A stretch of 64,000 nt of DNA, taken from contig OZ020613.1 of the NCBI GenBank assembly GCA_963971575.1, positions 44,568,239-44,632,238 on the forward strand, in the 5' to 3' direction. Under the pieces are notes generated by a model. It saw nothing but the letters and a program-made list of their open reading frames with translations, made no database searches and was not told the DNA's origin. The DNA comes from Liopterus haemorrhoidalis (Eukaryota > Arthropoda > Insecta > Coleoptera > Dytiscidae). Shown in pieces: positions 26,378 through 37,156 of this stretch. The translations under genes were made by a program, and so were the position numbers. How positions within the stretch are numbered: the stretch's first letter is position 1; each line of letters starts with the position of its first letter.

Positions 26378-28016
26378 CAGTGACTGTATAAAGACAGTGT
26401 GGCCATATGAACTGTAGCCGCCATGTTTATTCCAGGTTTGTATTTGGTTATATGGAATAAATGTTAATATATCCTAATATATTATAATATTTCTTCAATT
26501 TTTAATAGTTTTACGTGTTTATGTTTATGTATATGTGAATATCAATTTATTGTTAAGAAAAAACATGTATATGATTCAACATTTATTAAGATACCTAAAT
26601 ATTAAAATTGCCTACCGATGAAGGTATTTTTTTGAAATGTTTGCAACATAAAAGAAAACAAATGAAAAAAATTCTTAAAAAAGGACATGAAAGGAAATAT
26701 AAGAGATATGTTTTTATTATTTTATATTTTTATTTGAGGACCTAAAAACTAAAACATTTTTTTTTTTTATAAAAACGGGAGTTTCAAACATTTTAATTTG
26801 ACTATTTTAAATTTAAGAAAACAAGTTCAAACAGGACATTAGAATTAAAATAAGATAGGGAAAAAATGATGATAAGGTTCTATAAAAATTAGAGAACCCA
26901 ACCTTTCTCTAATTTTTGAGAAAACGCATGTTTATATAAAAAAAAGGATATTTTCATATTAAAAAAGAATAAGAAGAACATGTTATATACCCTGAATTCA
27001 AAAAGAAATTACATAAGAGTTGGCTATGGAAAAATAAAATAATGTATACCAGTGTTTCTCAACAGGAGGTCCGCAGAAAAATTTTAGTGGTCCGCGAAAG
27101 TTTTCGTATGTTTTTTTGCAGTTTTTTTGTTTTTTTTTAGACACATTTTTCATGTAAATAATTTATATTTTGTTTATTTTCTGTAAACTTTCTGTGATTT
27201 TCTACAAATAAAATTTATTTAGTAGCACATTAAATATATTTGTTTTCTTGCAAAAAATTAACCAACAATTATTATTAGTGGTCCGCGTTAGAAAATTATA
27301 TATTTTACTGGTCCGCGGTGCGTTTTTGGTTGAGAAACACTGGTGTATACTACAAGCTTTATGTAACAATAAATAACTTATGACAACAAGAGTGATTTAA
27401 TTAATTCAGACGATAAATTAATTCTAAAGCTTTCTGTTGACATTACTTTTATTTTCCATAGCCAACCCTTATGCAATTTCTTTTTGAACTCATGGTATAA
27501 ATGATATATTAATAAAGAAAACTGATGTATATATTATCAATTATGCATTGATTCAACTAAAATTATGGTCAGGTGAAAAATAAAATGAAATCAGCATGGA
27601 ATAACATTAAAATTAATGAAAGTAAATACTTCTTATAATTGTGAAGCCATCCATTGATTTACTGGCATAATGTTTTTTTTATGTTCATTTAGCCTTTTTT
27701 TCCCAGCAATTTTAAACCTAAACATAACAAAACGTTTCATTATTTTTAATTTTAATTTGTGACAATTTAAAATATGTGCACAGTTTACATTATCTACATT
27801 ACTCATTACTCATCACAAACACAACAATATTCACTATTAAACGTCTAAATATACGTATATTATTTGAAAATATCACTTAAATCTGTTGAAACACAAGCTA
27901 AACACATATAAACCATATATAATCTGTAACAAAGTTGGAAGAAATATGGCGGACTTCAGCTCGACCAATAGAAAATGAGACCATCGTATGGTCACACTGT
28001 CTTTATACAGTCACTG
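26378..28016. mobile_element. 1.64-kb DNA transposon/foldback, TA target site
   Basis: Ends CAGTGACTGTATAAAGACAG and its complement, flanked by TA (26376-26377, 28017-28018). Inner sequence also pairs: 26985-27040 with 27445-27500, and the segments just inside the ends (GCCGCCATGTTTATTCC against GAAATATGGCGG), so it is a decayed long-TIR element. No coding sequence found. A hAT MITE interrupts its middle. Confidence 0.78.
27051..27342. mobile_element. hAT-type MITE
   Basis: TIRs CAGTGTTTCTCAAC / GTTGAGAAACACTG, with repeated GGTCCGCG next to each end. Flanks ATGTATAC and GTGTATAC match 7 of 8 and fit the hAT target pattern nTnnnnAn. Confidence 0.85.
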
Positions 28017-28025
28017 TAATTTGCC

Positions 28026-28850
28026 GGCACTATTCTACTTTAGCAAACCCACTAGACAATGTTGCCAACTATAGTAAAATTAAAACAAGTAAATTTAAAC
28101 TAAAATCAAAATAGAATTAAAATTATTTGTACAGTCTGTTCCAAACGGTTAAGCGGAACTAGATTTTGCAATCTAGTTACTTTCATCGTTTAAATCGTGC
28201 TTTTTGGCCGTGTTGTTTAAGCTTTGTAAATCATACTTACAATAAATATTTTTTGGTGATTTTTTTCATCATTTTAAAATGTCATTATCTTTATATGTTA
28301 ATTTTTTGTGTCATTCTTATTACAAGTTTCCCAATTATTTATATTTTTGTCATTAAAATATATATAAAAAAAAAAAAAAATTTTGACATATATACTTCGT
28401 TTCCATGGTTTCATTGTTGGAATTTTTAATTTTGACATTCCAACTTGAAAAATGAAATACCCCTAGCAAAGTCCCTTCTCGTGACAACCTAAAAGAACGA
28501 AATTCCCATTTAGTTCCGCCTAACCGTTTGAAACAGACTGTATAATAATGCTTAACTTTCAGTTAAATAAATCTAATTAAATTAATATTTTGGTATTTTA
28601 TAATAAGAATAAATAATAATATTACATTCACAGCCGATTAAAGATTAATAAAGGGGGAACATAATTTAGTGCACCTAAAAACTGGGTGATTAGGTTAGGT
28701 TTAGTTAGTAAAAGTCTAGGACAGCAGAAACCGAAAAGCTCAAATTAGCTTAAAAAAGTTTGTGTAAAAAACGTTTGTGCGGTGTAGGATGTAATTCAGT
28801 AGTTATACCTTTATCTTGCTGTTGATATATTTTGTAAAGTGTATACATTC

Positions 28851-28884
<34 letters not shown>

Positions 28885-30298
28885 CACACGAACTCCTTTA
28901 AGTTTACTTTGTGTTTTTCGGCTTTTGTTGTCCTAGATTTTTACTAACTAAACCTAACCCAAGTACCTTGTCTTTAGGTGCACAGTACTAAAATTTTCCC
29001 CCATATTAGCCTAATTAAAATTGTGTATCATTGTGCAAACGTTTATAACAAGGTGGTGCAGAGGGCCAGTTCATTGTCCACCTGAATTAATTTTTTTTTA
29101 AATATCGATACAATGCATAATAAATAACTACAACAGAAAAAAGTGAAAATAAATAATATTAAATTAAATTTAAACTACATTTATATATTAAAACTCTAAT
29201 CACAGTAGAAATTAAGGGAATATTACTTATTTCTATATTTCTTATAAATAAACTCATTTAATAAATTGATATTAAATTTAAATTATTAAAATTGATATAT
29301 TACATTTTACTATTGCCAACACTGCACGCATGCGCAGTTAGGTGGGTTTGCTAAAGTAGAATAGTACCACAAGGCAAATTGGTACTATTCTACTTTAGCA
29401 AACCCTCCTAACTGCGCATGCGTGCAGTGTTGGCAATAGTAAAATGTAATATATCAATTTTAATAATTTAAATTTAATATCAATTTATTAAATGAGTTTA
29501 TTTATAAGAAATATAGAAATAAGTAATATTCCCTTAATTTCTACTGTGATTAGAGTTTTAATATATAAATGTAGTTTAAATTTAATTTAATATTATTTAT
29601 TTTCACTTTTTTCTGTTGTAGTGATTTATTATGTATTGTATCGATATTTAAAAAAAAATTAATTCAGGTGGACAATGAACTGGCCCTCTGCACCACCATG
29701 TTATAAACGTATGCACAATGATACACAATTTTAATTAAGCTAATCTGGGGGGAAAATTAAGTACTGTGCACCTAAAAACAAGGTAATTAGGTTAGGTTTA
29801 GTTAGTAAAAATCTAGGACAACATAAGCCGAAAGACTCAAAGTAACATAAAGGAGTTCGTGTGAAAAAAAAAAAATATATATATATAAAGAATGTATACA
29901 CTTTACAAAATATAACAACAACAAGGTATAACTACTGAATTACATCCTACACCGCACAAACGTTTTTTACACAAACTTTTTTAAGCTTACTTTTAGCTTT
30001 TCGGCTTCTTCTGTCCTAGACTTTTACTAACTAAACCTAACCTAATCACCCAGTTTTTAGGTGCACTAAATTATGTTCCCCCTTTTTTAATCTTTAATCG
30101 GCTGTGAATGTAATATTATTATTTATTCTTATTATAAAATACCGAAATATTAATTTAATTAGATTTATTTAACTGAAAGTTAAGCATTATTATACAAATA
30201 ATTTTAATTCTATTTTGATTTTAGTTTAAATTTACGTGTTTTAATTTTACTATAGTTGGCAACATTGTCTAGTGGGTTTGCTAAAGTAGAATAGTGCC
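28026..30298. repeat. 2.3-kb palindrome: two inverted copies of a TIR element
   Basis: The left arm (28026-about 29364) and right arm (about 29378-30298) are reverse complements with few differences, around a short centre (acaaggcaaattg). Each arm is itself bounded by TATTCTACTTTAGCAAACCC and its reverse complement, so two copies of one element of about 920 bp stand head to head. The arms contain no recognisable gene. The left arm has an extra 409-bp MITE (28132-28540). A piece of the same element lies at about 57985-58100. Confidence 0.88.
28132..28540. mobile_element. Tc1/mariner-type MITE with paired empty site
   Basis: Terminal inverted repeats of about 30 bp beginning CAGTCTGTTCCAAACGG and ending in its complement, both containing GCGGAACTA, flanked by TA at 28130-28131 and 28541-28542. 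The opposite palindrome arm (about 30190-30215) has the same flanking sequence joined across a single TA, so insertion into TA is shown directly. Confidence 0.9.
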
Positions 30299-30433
30299 CT
30301 TGGCTTTCTACAAATACAGAGCGATCAACAAATCTTGTCCGTTATACAATACTTGACAGGAACATTTAGTTACCAAAACTTAATTCCAAGGACATGTATA
30401 TAAAGGCGTACATTCTATTTTTATTACCTTATA

Positions 30434-30660
30434 CCAGTGGTTTCCGACCAGTGGGGCGCACCCCCCTAGGGAGGCTCGAGGCTTATGCAAGGGGGTCGCG
30501 CCTCAAGTTACGCCTTCGGCGTTCGGTAACGCGCTATTTTGAAGACGAAGTATCCATCACATTTAGTGATTGAAAAGGAAATAAGAACAGCGATATTTAA
30601 AATGATACCACGGTTTGAAAAAACGTGTGCTGAAAAACAAGCCCAACAATCACATAATTA
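30434..30660. mobile_element. hAT-like terminal remnant
   Basis: Starts CAGTGGTTTCCGACC followed by a GC-rich run with CCCCCC and GGGGG, the usual first bases of a hAT element. The opposite end is not recognisable. The part at 30540-30660 looks like decayed coding sequence but I cannot assign it. Confidence 0.45.
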
Positions 30661-31076
30661 AAATATAATTATGTTTTATTAATTTTATATTCTAGTTTTT
30701 GTATTTTTGCAAGATTTGTTTTTCTTCCATTTAAAATTATTATTACCTACTTGTAATATTATATATTTGATGTATATTTATACATAATATGGTATATTAT
30801 CTTGTAGCCCATTAAATAAATTACAATATCAGGTGTGTATTTGTGAAATTAGTTATTAATTATTGTTACGAAAATTGATTACAGCGCCGCCAACGGTAAT
30901 GTCACTTCTCAATAGCTGTAGTATAAGAGCTGAACACGTACTGTAATCCACACGGATTGCTATATACTGAGATTAATAAAGCCAACTGGTTATAGCAAGT
31001 CATATTACCTACATATTTGAAATTTATAAAAAAAAATCTTTTTTTTTTCGGGAACTGTTTTATTTTAGATATTAAT

Positions 31077-31421
31077 ATGAATGATGCGAGGGACAGTGAT
31101 ATTATGGCTGAATGGGACAATGGTCAGTTATGAAGACATTAAGAACTAACTCATGCTACTCTTAATTCATGTTTTGTTGTCACAATTTATTTCAAGCGAA
31201 TATCCCCAATACTTGATTAGTAAAATTCTTAATTAATAATGTGTTTTACACAGCAAACAATTAGTTTATATTACACTATGCTTTCTATATTGCAGGAATC
31301 AAAGTTGCAAACGTCATGTACCACGATAACACTAACATAGAGGAGATTTACATCAAGTCTGAACCTGTGGACACCAATGAATTAGAAGAAGAATTGGAGA
31401 GTGCAGCTGTTTCAAACATTG
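31077..31421 (+). CDS. Gene A, exons 1-2: zinc-finger family N-terminal exons
   Basis: Exon 1, 31077-31122, reads MNDARDSDIMAEWDN, a shrunken form of the gene C and B first exons lacking the central part with the IKxE motif. Exon 2, 31296-31421, contains EEIYIKSEPVDTNELEEELE. Both have phase-1 GTCAGT donors; exon 2 has a TTGCAG acceptor. The region upstream (about 30943-31000, cacacggatt.. then gattaataaa) matches the 5' regions of genes B and C. No zinc-finger exon follows in the plus strand before the window ends, so this is either a relic or a set of 5' exons that splice far downstream. The reading frame is open. Confidence 0.6.
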
Positions 31422-33046
31422 GTCAGTATAAGTTGTTTCACTGATGTTTATATTATCATTGAATGTTTTTAGGGTGACTTAAGTATATTCAAGAAACCTG
31501 TGTACTGTCACTCATAAGTATGTCTGTTCATCTGTATGGTAGAAACTGTGGCCAAACAGCTAAAACTATAGAGGTAAAAGTTGGCCTCCTGTTATAATGT
31601 ACAGTTTTTTACGTATAAGAAGTATTGTAAGAATAGTGAGATTAAAAAAAAATTGATGTGAAGTGTGAATTTTTACACATTTCAGGTATTTAGTGAGTAA
31701 TAACAAATCATTGGTAAATATTAAAAACCATAAAGAAGTCCGTTCATAACTTGAAAGACTAAACCACATGCTTCTAGGTATCAATCTCGAAACAACCGCT
31801 GAACTTGAGATGCGCTTGCAGCAAAACCCAGCTGAAGCTATCCAGTTCTAGTCAGTCAGATAAATATTGTAAGCACGGTGTTGCAAAAGAAAACTTTCGA
31901 AATAATTATCAGATCAAATATTCCTGTTCTACTATTTTGGTTAACATTAATGTTAATTACTCAGAATTTTTTAAGATTTCTATATCAACTGCCTCTGGGT
32001 TAAAAGGAGCGTGACAAGGTATTTTCTAGCACATATTGGGCAAAAATCGTTTTAAAATATAGATATCTGAAAAAAATACTTTTCGTTCCTTAATATAAAT
32101 TTTAAAAACTTTCATTCGATACCACACGATAAATTTAAAAAAATAATAATTTTTTTCAACTTCAAAAATTTCTATATTTGAAAAACTGTTCTGATCAAAA
32201 TTTCTGTTAAGAAGTTCCGGTTCCCATCAATGTACGTTATTGAATTTTTTTTCAGAATTTAAAGTGAACCCCCCTGGGAAATAGGGTTGTAGGAACAAAG
32301 GTTTTTTGACAATTTTTTTGTGAAAATCTCAAATTTTTATTTTGCAATAATAAAAATTTGTTTGTTTATCCAGGCATTAAGAGGTTTCATTTAATAGCCC
32401 ACTCAAAATTTTTAGTAAAATATTTATTTTTTCATTAAATTCATATTGTATTTTTCCAGCCATATATTTTTTGAACTCACTACAGTTTTCCCTTATGTGG
32501 TTCAAAGAGTGTACAAGCATGCCAAATTTCAACTTTCTATGTCCAGCTGTTTGGTTACAATTTCTACCAAACAAACGGACAGACAGACATATGAGCGATG
32601 TTGTAAGGTATGACAAAAACATCATACCTACAAAATCCTAAAAACACATCAGCTGTGAAATATATATTTTGGAAAATATATAATTCGAGCAAAAAAAAAA
32701 GGATTACAATGGCCAAATATTTTTGAAAAATCATTTACCTGTACTGGGATCAGTCTCAAAACCCCAAAATTACAGAACTACTGAACTTACCACTACGCTA
32801 CTGGAACTAAATGATTTACAAAGAGTGACTAGATATACTCTGCTCAAAATCAAGAAGTAGTAATCATGCAATGTTCACGTTATAATTTTGGGGAATTCTT
32901 GTCGTTCGTTGGCTGTTGAGCACTTAAATTTATGCGAAAGCCAATAGGGTAGCGACTTCAATCTTTCACGTGTTTTTATTACTACTTCTTGATTTTGAAC
33001 AGGGTATAGTTGACTTTTATGTGAGAGTTTTTTTTTTTTTTTTCAG

Positions 33047-33195
33047 GTGTAAATATGAATGATGGAACAAGCTGTGATACGTATCTTAATGAAGACAGAG
33101 ACAGTGATACTATTAAGAAAGAAATGGACATTAAGACAGAATATGAAGTTTGTAAAGTTACTGATGAATATCAAATGATGACAACAGGGGTCAAA
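33047..33195 (+). CDS. First-exon paralogue of the zinc-finger family (third plus-strand copy)
   Basis: Follows a long T tract and TTTCAG acceptor. Its ATG at 33055 opens MNDGTSCDTYLNEDRDSD.. then MDIKTEYEVCKVTDEYQMMTTG, homologous to first exons 17656-17530 and 57090-57201. Read from exon 2 of gene A the phase-1 frame is also open through the acceptor, so it could be an internal exon of gene A or an alternative first exon. A GTAAGT donor sits at 33196, but the frame stays open to 33264, so the 3' edge is uncertain. Confidence 0.55.
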
Positions 33196-33267
33196 GTAAG
33201 TCAGAACTTTCCCAAATGGTGTTCCGCTAAAAAATTAAGAAGCAGAACGCCATTCCGGTTTTAAAAC

Positions 33268-33670
33268 TTACCAAATTATAAATTCAGATATAATCAGAAA
33301 ATTTTTATTATTGTTAAATAATAAATAAGACACTTGGTTATATTCGCCAAAATATTTTATTAGAACTTGATATATATTTCGGTTTGTTAGGCCGCCATCT
33401 TCAGAAGAATTAATGTTACATGAGATGTTGACAATTTTACCTAAATATACAGACTTAACTAGTACTAACAAATTGGTGTGAGAAGGGATTAGGAAATACT
33501 ATTAACCATAGTCTTAAGAATGAGAGATTCCAATAGATCCAGTTGTTCGTTGATAAGATTATACCCTTCCCGCTGTGCATATTTAATATCAAATGCCTCT
33601 AAGAAGTACATGGATTTTCCACTTTTATTTTCAAAATGTAAAATTTCTAAATTTTCTTCCTTACAATGGT
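33268..33670 (-). pseudogene. Penelope-like element 3' part (GIY-YIG C-terminus)
   Basis: Minus strand: IGHHCKEENLEILHFENKSG, SMYFLEAFDIKYA, GYNLINEQLDLLESLILKT, which fits the C-terminal part of the GIY-YIG endonuclease of Penelope-like elements (H..E.LEIL..E.....LEA.DI). Downstream follow GAAGATGGCGGCCTAACAAA and CCGAAATATATATCAAG. A second copy of this 3' sequence, about 78 bp, stands inverted at 34497-34574. Confidence 0.7.
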
Positions 33671-33682
33671 GACCAATTTCTA

Positions 33683-34457
33683 TAAGGGAAACTTCCTAAG
33701 CGCCCTGACATCTGGTGGCAATTTGCGGAAGATACGAAAGTGACATTGTTTTGTTATGTTCAATGGAGAAATATGTGTTTTTTTGTTGTTTGTGTTTTAT
33801 TTTTGTGAATCATGGGAAAAAAAACAATCAATTTTGTTGTGTGTTAATCAAATGTGTAGACCGCAATGTAAATCGTGAATAAGGAAGAATCCTTCTTAAA
33901 CATTTTATAATTTACCTAAATCGAAAAAAATATCAATTGAAACGACGTTTGGAGGCAGAGAGAAAGTGGATCGTAGGTTTTTATGGACCCAAAAACTAAA
34001 AATTGGCAAAAATCCAAGCCCATGCATGCATGTTTGCTCGTTGAATTTTATGGAAAGTGATTTTTTACGTCCAAGAAAAGACTGAAAAAAGGCATTTATC
34101 CCACCCAAAATTTGCCTAAATCATCGGTTGATATATTAAAAGGCCCTTCTACTTTTTCAGGCAGAGATGTTAATTTTTAATAATATATTTACCATATTTT
34201 GTTATTATTATATTGACAGACAGTCCAAAAAATTAAAAATACAATGAAAAACTAAAAATTTCCTTGAAATTTCTTTAGAATAATATATTATTACATATCT
34301 TGTAAATCGTAGATTACCTTTAAATTAAAAAACAGAAAAATACAACTGGTGTTCATTTTCACCATGTAAACAAATACACGAAAAACAGTTTAATGTCACT
34401 CTCGAGTGTTCCAGCTTTGCCGCATATGGCGCTGCGATCTTAAAAAGTTTCCCCTAT
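33683..34457 (+). mobile_element. THAP-bearing TA-flanked element inside the Penelope relic
   Basis: Ends TAAGGGAAACTTCCTAAGCG and complement TAGGGGAAACTTTTTAAG, TA at both flanks. The next bases (AGCGCCCTGACATCTGGTGG) match the other end of the 48677 and 50104 elements (AGCACCCTACCATCTGGTGA in reverse complement), so it is a diverged, inverted member of that family. The plus strand holds a decayed THAP zinc finger: FCCVLIKC at 33832, RRLEAERKWIVGFYGPKN, then CSLNFMESDFLRPRK in a shifted frame. The final zinc ligand (His in CxxH) is Asn, and stops interrupt it. No SWIM exon seen. Confidence 0.7.
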
Positions 34458-34574
34458 TAGATGTTAAGCTAAATTAGATGATTCGGATTTATTATATTTC
34501 TTCTGAAGATGGCCTAACAAACTGAAATATATATCAAGTTCTAATAAAATATATTGTGGAATATAACCAAGCAA

Positions 34575-35551
34575 TGACACAGTGGAGTCTGGGAGATCCC
34601 AGAATTTTTTATTTGATTTTGAGTTCTATATTACAAGTATATTGATAATTTAAAATATTGCTAATATACTTTAGCGTAGTGGTTCCAGTGATTAAACCCA
34701 AAGTTGGCTCACCAAATTATTTCGATGGATCGCAGACTCACTTTCTATATTTGCAGAAACGTTTTTATTTTTTTAAATTTATACTCATCAGGTTTCCCGA
34801 CATTGTTTCTTTTTTTGTTAGTCAGGATTATTGAAATCCACAATCTAAATCGCCAAAGAATTATATGTGGGTCATGTAAAAGTGAATACTTTTTATATTT
34901 ACAGTATTCTTTTTTTGTGTTCATCAGGTTTGTTTCGAAATATTTTATTGTTGCTCATCAGGTCTTTTTTTGTCGACAAATGAGTTTCGAAATCGTTTTA
35001 TTTTTGCTAGTTAGCTTTATTGATTTTATTTTTTTTTTGTGAATTCAATAGGTATTTTGGGTAAATATACAAATGGCATGGTCGACGTAAGGCATGAGCA
35101 ACCGGGGCAATCCCTCTGCGCTTTATAGAGCCCCGCGATCGCACAGTCAGAGCTCAGGACTCACTACACGTGCATATAGCACGAAAAATTTCAGCCGGCT
35201 TTGATAATGGGTTGGCAAGACAAATGTTGGATATCCTTGGATAGAGCTTTTCAAAAGAAACAACTTTTACTTAAACATTTTTCTAATATCTGTTGCGGTT
35301 TACGAAAAAATATATTCTCTATAACGACTGGAAAGTAAATTATTTTTATTTATAAGGGTTTAAAGTTTTTTCCATTTTAATTTAAAAACACATCTGCAGT
35401 TGGGAGCATAATAAAAATGATTAAATTTTTCCAGAAGGGAAAAATCTCATTAATGTGTAATTGATGGAAACCGGAATAGTCCTACAGGAATATTTGGTCA
35501 AATTAGTTTTTTAAAAAATGTCGATTATTTTGTCTGGTTGAAATTATATTA
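34575..35551. other. T-rich stretch and a short GC-richer block
   Basis: 34700-35040 is T-rich with several TCATCAGGT.. repeats. 35060-35210 is GC-richer (CCGGGGCAATCCCTCTGCGC) without recognisable structure. A GACA-family fragment follows at 35440. Confidence 0.35.
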
Positions 35552-36310
35552 TTGAGAAGTGACATTACCGGTGGCGGCGCTGTGCTTCAAGGGAATATGT
35601 CTCTAGTACTCAGCTGTCAATATGCTAATAGCTGTCAATATGTTAATTTAAGCACAGTACATTTTTATTTTATGAAAATGCGAGTAAATATTTGCGAAAT
35701 TTTAAAAATTTTAAGCGCTACACATGAATCGAGGTGTATAACAGAAGGTGGGCATCAAATTACAGTATTTAAAGTTTAATTTCATTAGATTTATTGAAGT
35801 ATAATTTGTAGTTGAGCTGGTGTTAAATGCCGGGCACATAATTTTATGTGGCACTATCTGAGTGTCGGTAATCTGAATTTACAATATATGGATTCTGTTT
35901 GCAAACATTCATTGCCTCATGAAATAAAATTAGTTTTAGTTGGACAGGAGCAGCTAAAAGTTAAACATGCAATTTGCAGGTGCAAGCATATTAGGGCAGT
36001 TTTGTTTTTCAGCGACAAATGTAATGAACAAACTCGCATAGCATCAGTTACTTTTTAACTCAAAATACATATATTCCCATCCTCCTGTCCATAACCAAAT
36101 CTTTTCCCAATCTGGACTTAATATTAACTTTCCCTCCATTTTTCTTATGAAAAGAAAAAAACTAAGATGCCTATCTTTGTCCTGTCTTGAATGACAGCCA
36201 AAAACACTACAATTTCTTCTACTTTTATAGTTTTTTACAACTTCTATCGACATTCTAACAAAAATTCAACACTAGAACATATGTAATAAGTTCAAACAGT
36301 ACTAGAGCGC
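35552..36310. mobile_element. THAP/SWIM element relic
   Basis: The plus strand carries a decayed SWIM gene: LVLNAGHIILCGT at 35822, VCKHSLPHEIKLVLVGQEQ and KHIRAVLFFS to 36030. The minus strand from 36253 starts a THAP domain, NCSVFGCHSRQDKDRHLSFF, with a frameshift after it. The two coding pieces converge. The left boundary is uncertain; GAGAAGTGACATTACCGG followed by TGGCGGCGCTGT at 35552 has an inverted match at 30884-30912 upstream of gene A. Confidence 0.6.
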
Positions 36311-36502
36311 CCAGTACATTATTTGACCACCAGACTGCGTATTCGAGCGTGTCAGTTCTCAATTGTAAATTACATATTATGTTATTATATTTTTTATTTT
36401 ATTTATTGTGAGGTATCAAAAGCTTCTAAAACGTAAATTAAGGTACGAAAAGTAATATTTTAAAATTTCGTTGTTTTAACTTGCTCCTGCAAGTTACAAG
36501 GA

Positions 36503-36650
36503 AACAAACAAGTTCCATGAAGTGGAATTCAAACACCCAGGAAAATACGAAATAAATAGCAGTCAATTGATACAGAAATTTGTGGTAAATCTTAACTAAA
36601 AAGTCTTCATAACAATTTGACACGAAGGGCACAACAAAAACACTGACAAA
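36503..36650 (+). pseudogene. Fragment of a hAT transposase, related to 38716-38867
   Basis: The stretch reads as a diverged copy of an internal part of the hAT gene downstream: both have acaagttc.atgaa, then aaatacgaaataaata / aaacacgaaataaata, then atacag.aa..tgtg..aaatctta, and end in aaaaacactgacaaa. I judge roughly 75 percent identity by eye. It has a stop (TAA) and indels, so it is a relic of a sister copy in the same orientation. Confidence 0.65.
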
Positions 36651-37156
36651 TATAACATTGTTTTTAGTAAAAGTGAGTTATCCCTTACCTTCTAGCCCAG
36701 GGGGTTAACTTAATCTGAAAAAACTCTGAGTAATGCACATTAATGTGAACCGGAATAGCATAACAGGAATTTTTGATCTGATTATTTTATCGAAAGTTAT
36801 CGATTTTTTTCAACACCGTGCTAGCAATATTTAAGTGACTAACTGTAGGATCGGGCAGCTCTATTGATACGCTCATTGCGTAATTAAGTACACTTGCAAG
36901 TATCTAGACGGAAGCACGTGACTTATTTTTTCAAAAGAAATTGAATTTTATAATTTTTTTATGTACCCACAGTTTTTTTGAACCCTGGAATGTGTGAAAA
37001 TTCACACTTCCCACCATTGTTTCCTTTATATACGTGGTGATAAATAAAATCACGTTGAACAGTAAATGACAAATTTAATTTATTTTATTATTATTATTTT
37101 TTATTTAGAAACTCGCAAAACAAAGCACGCAATTACATATGTTCTGATGTCAACAG

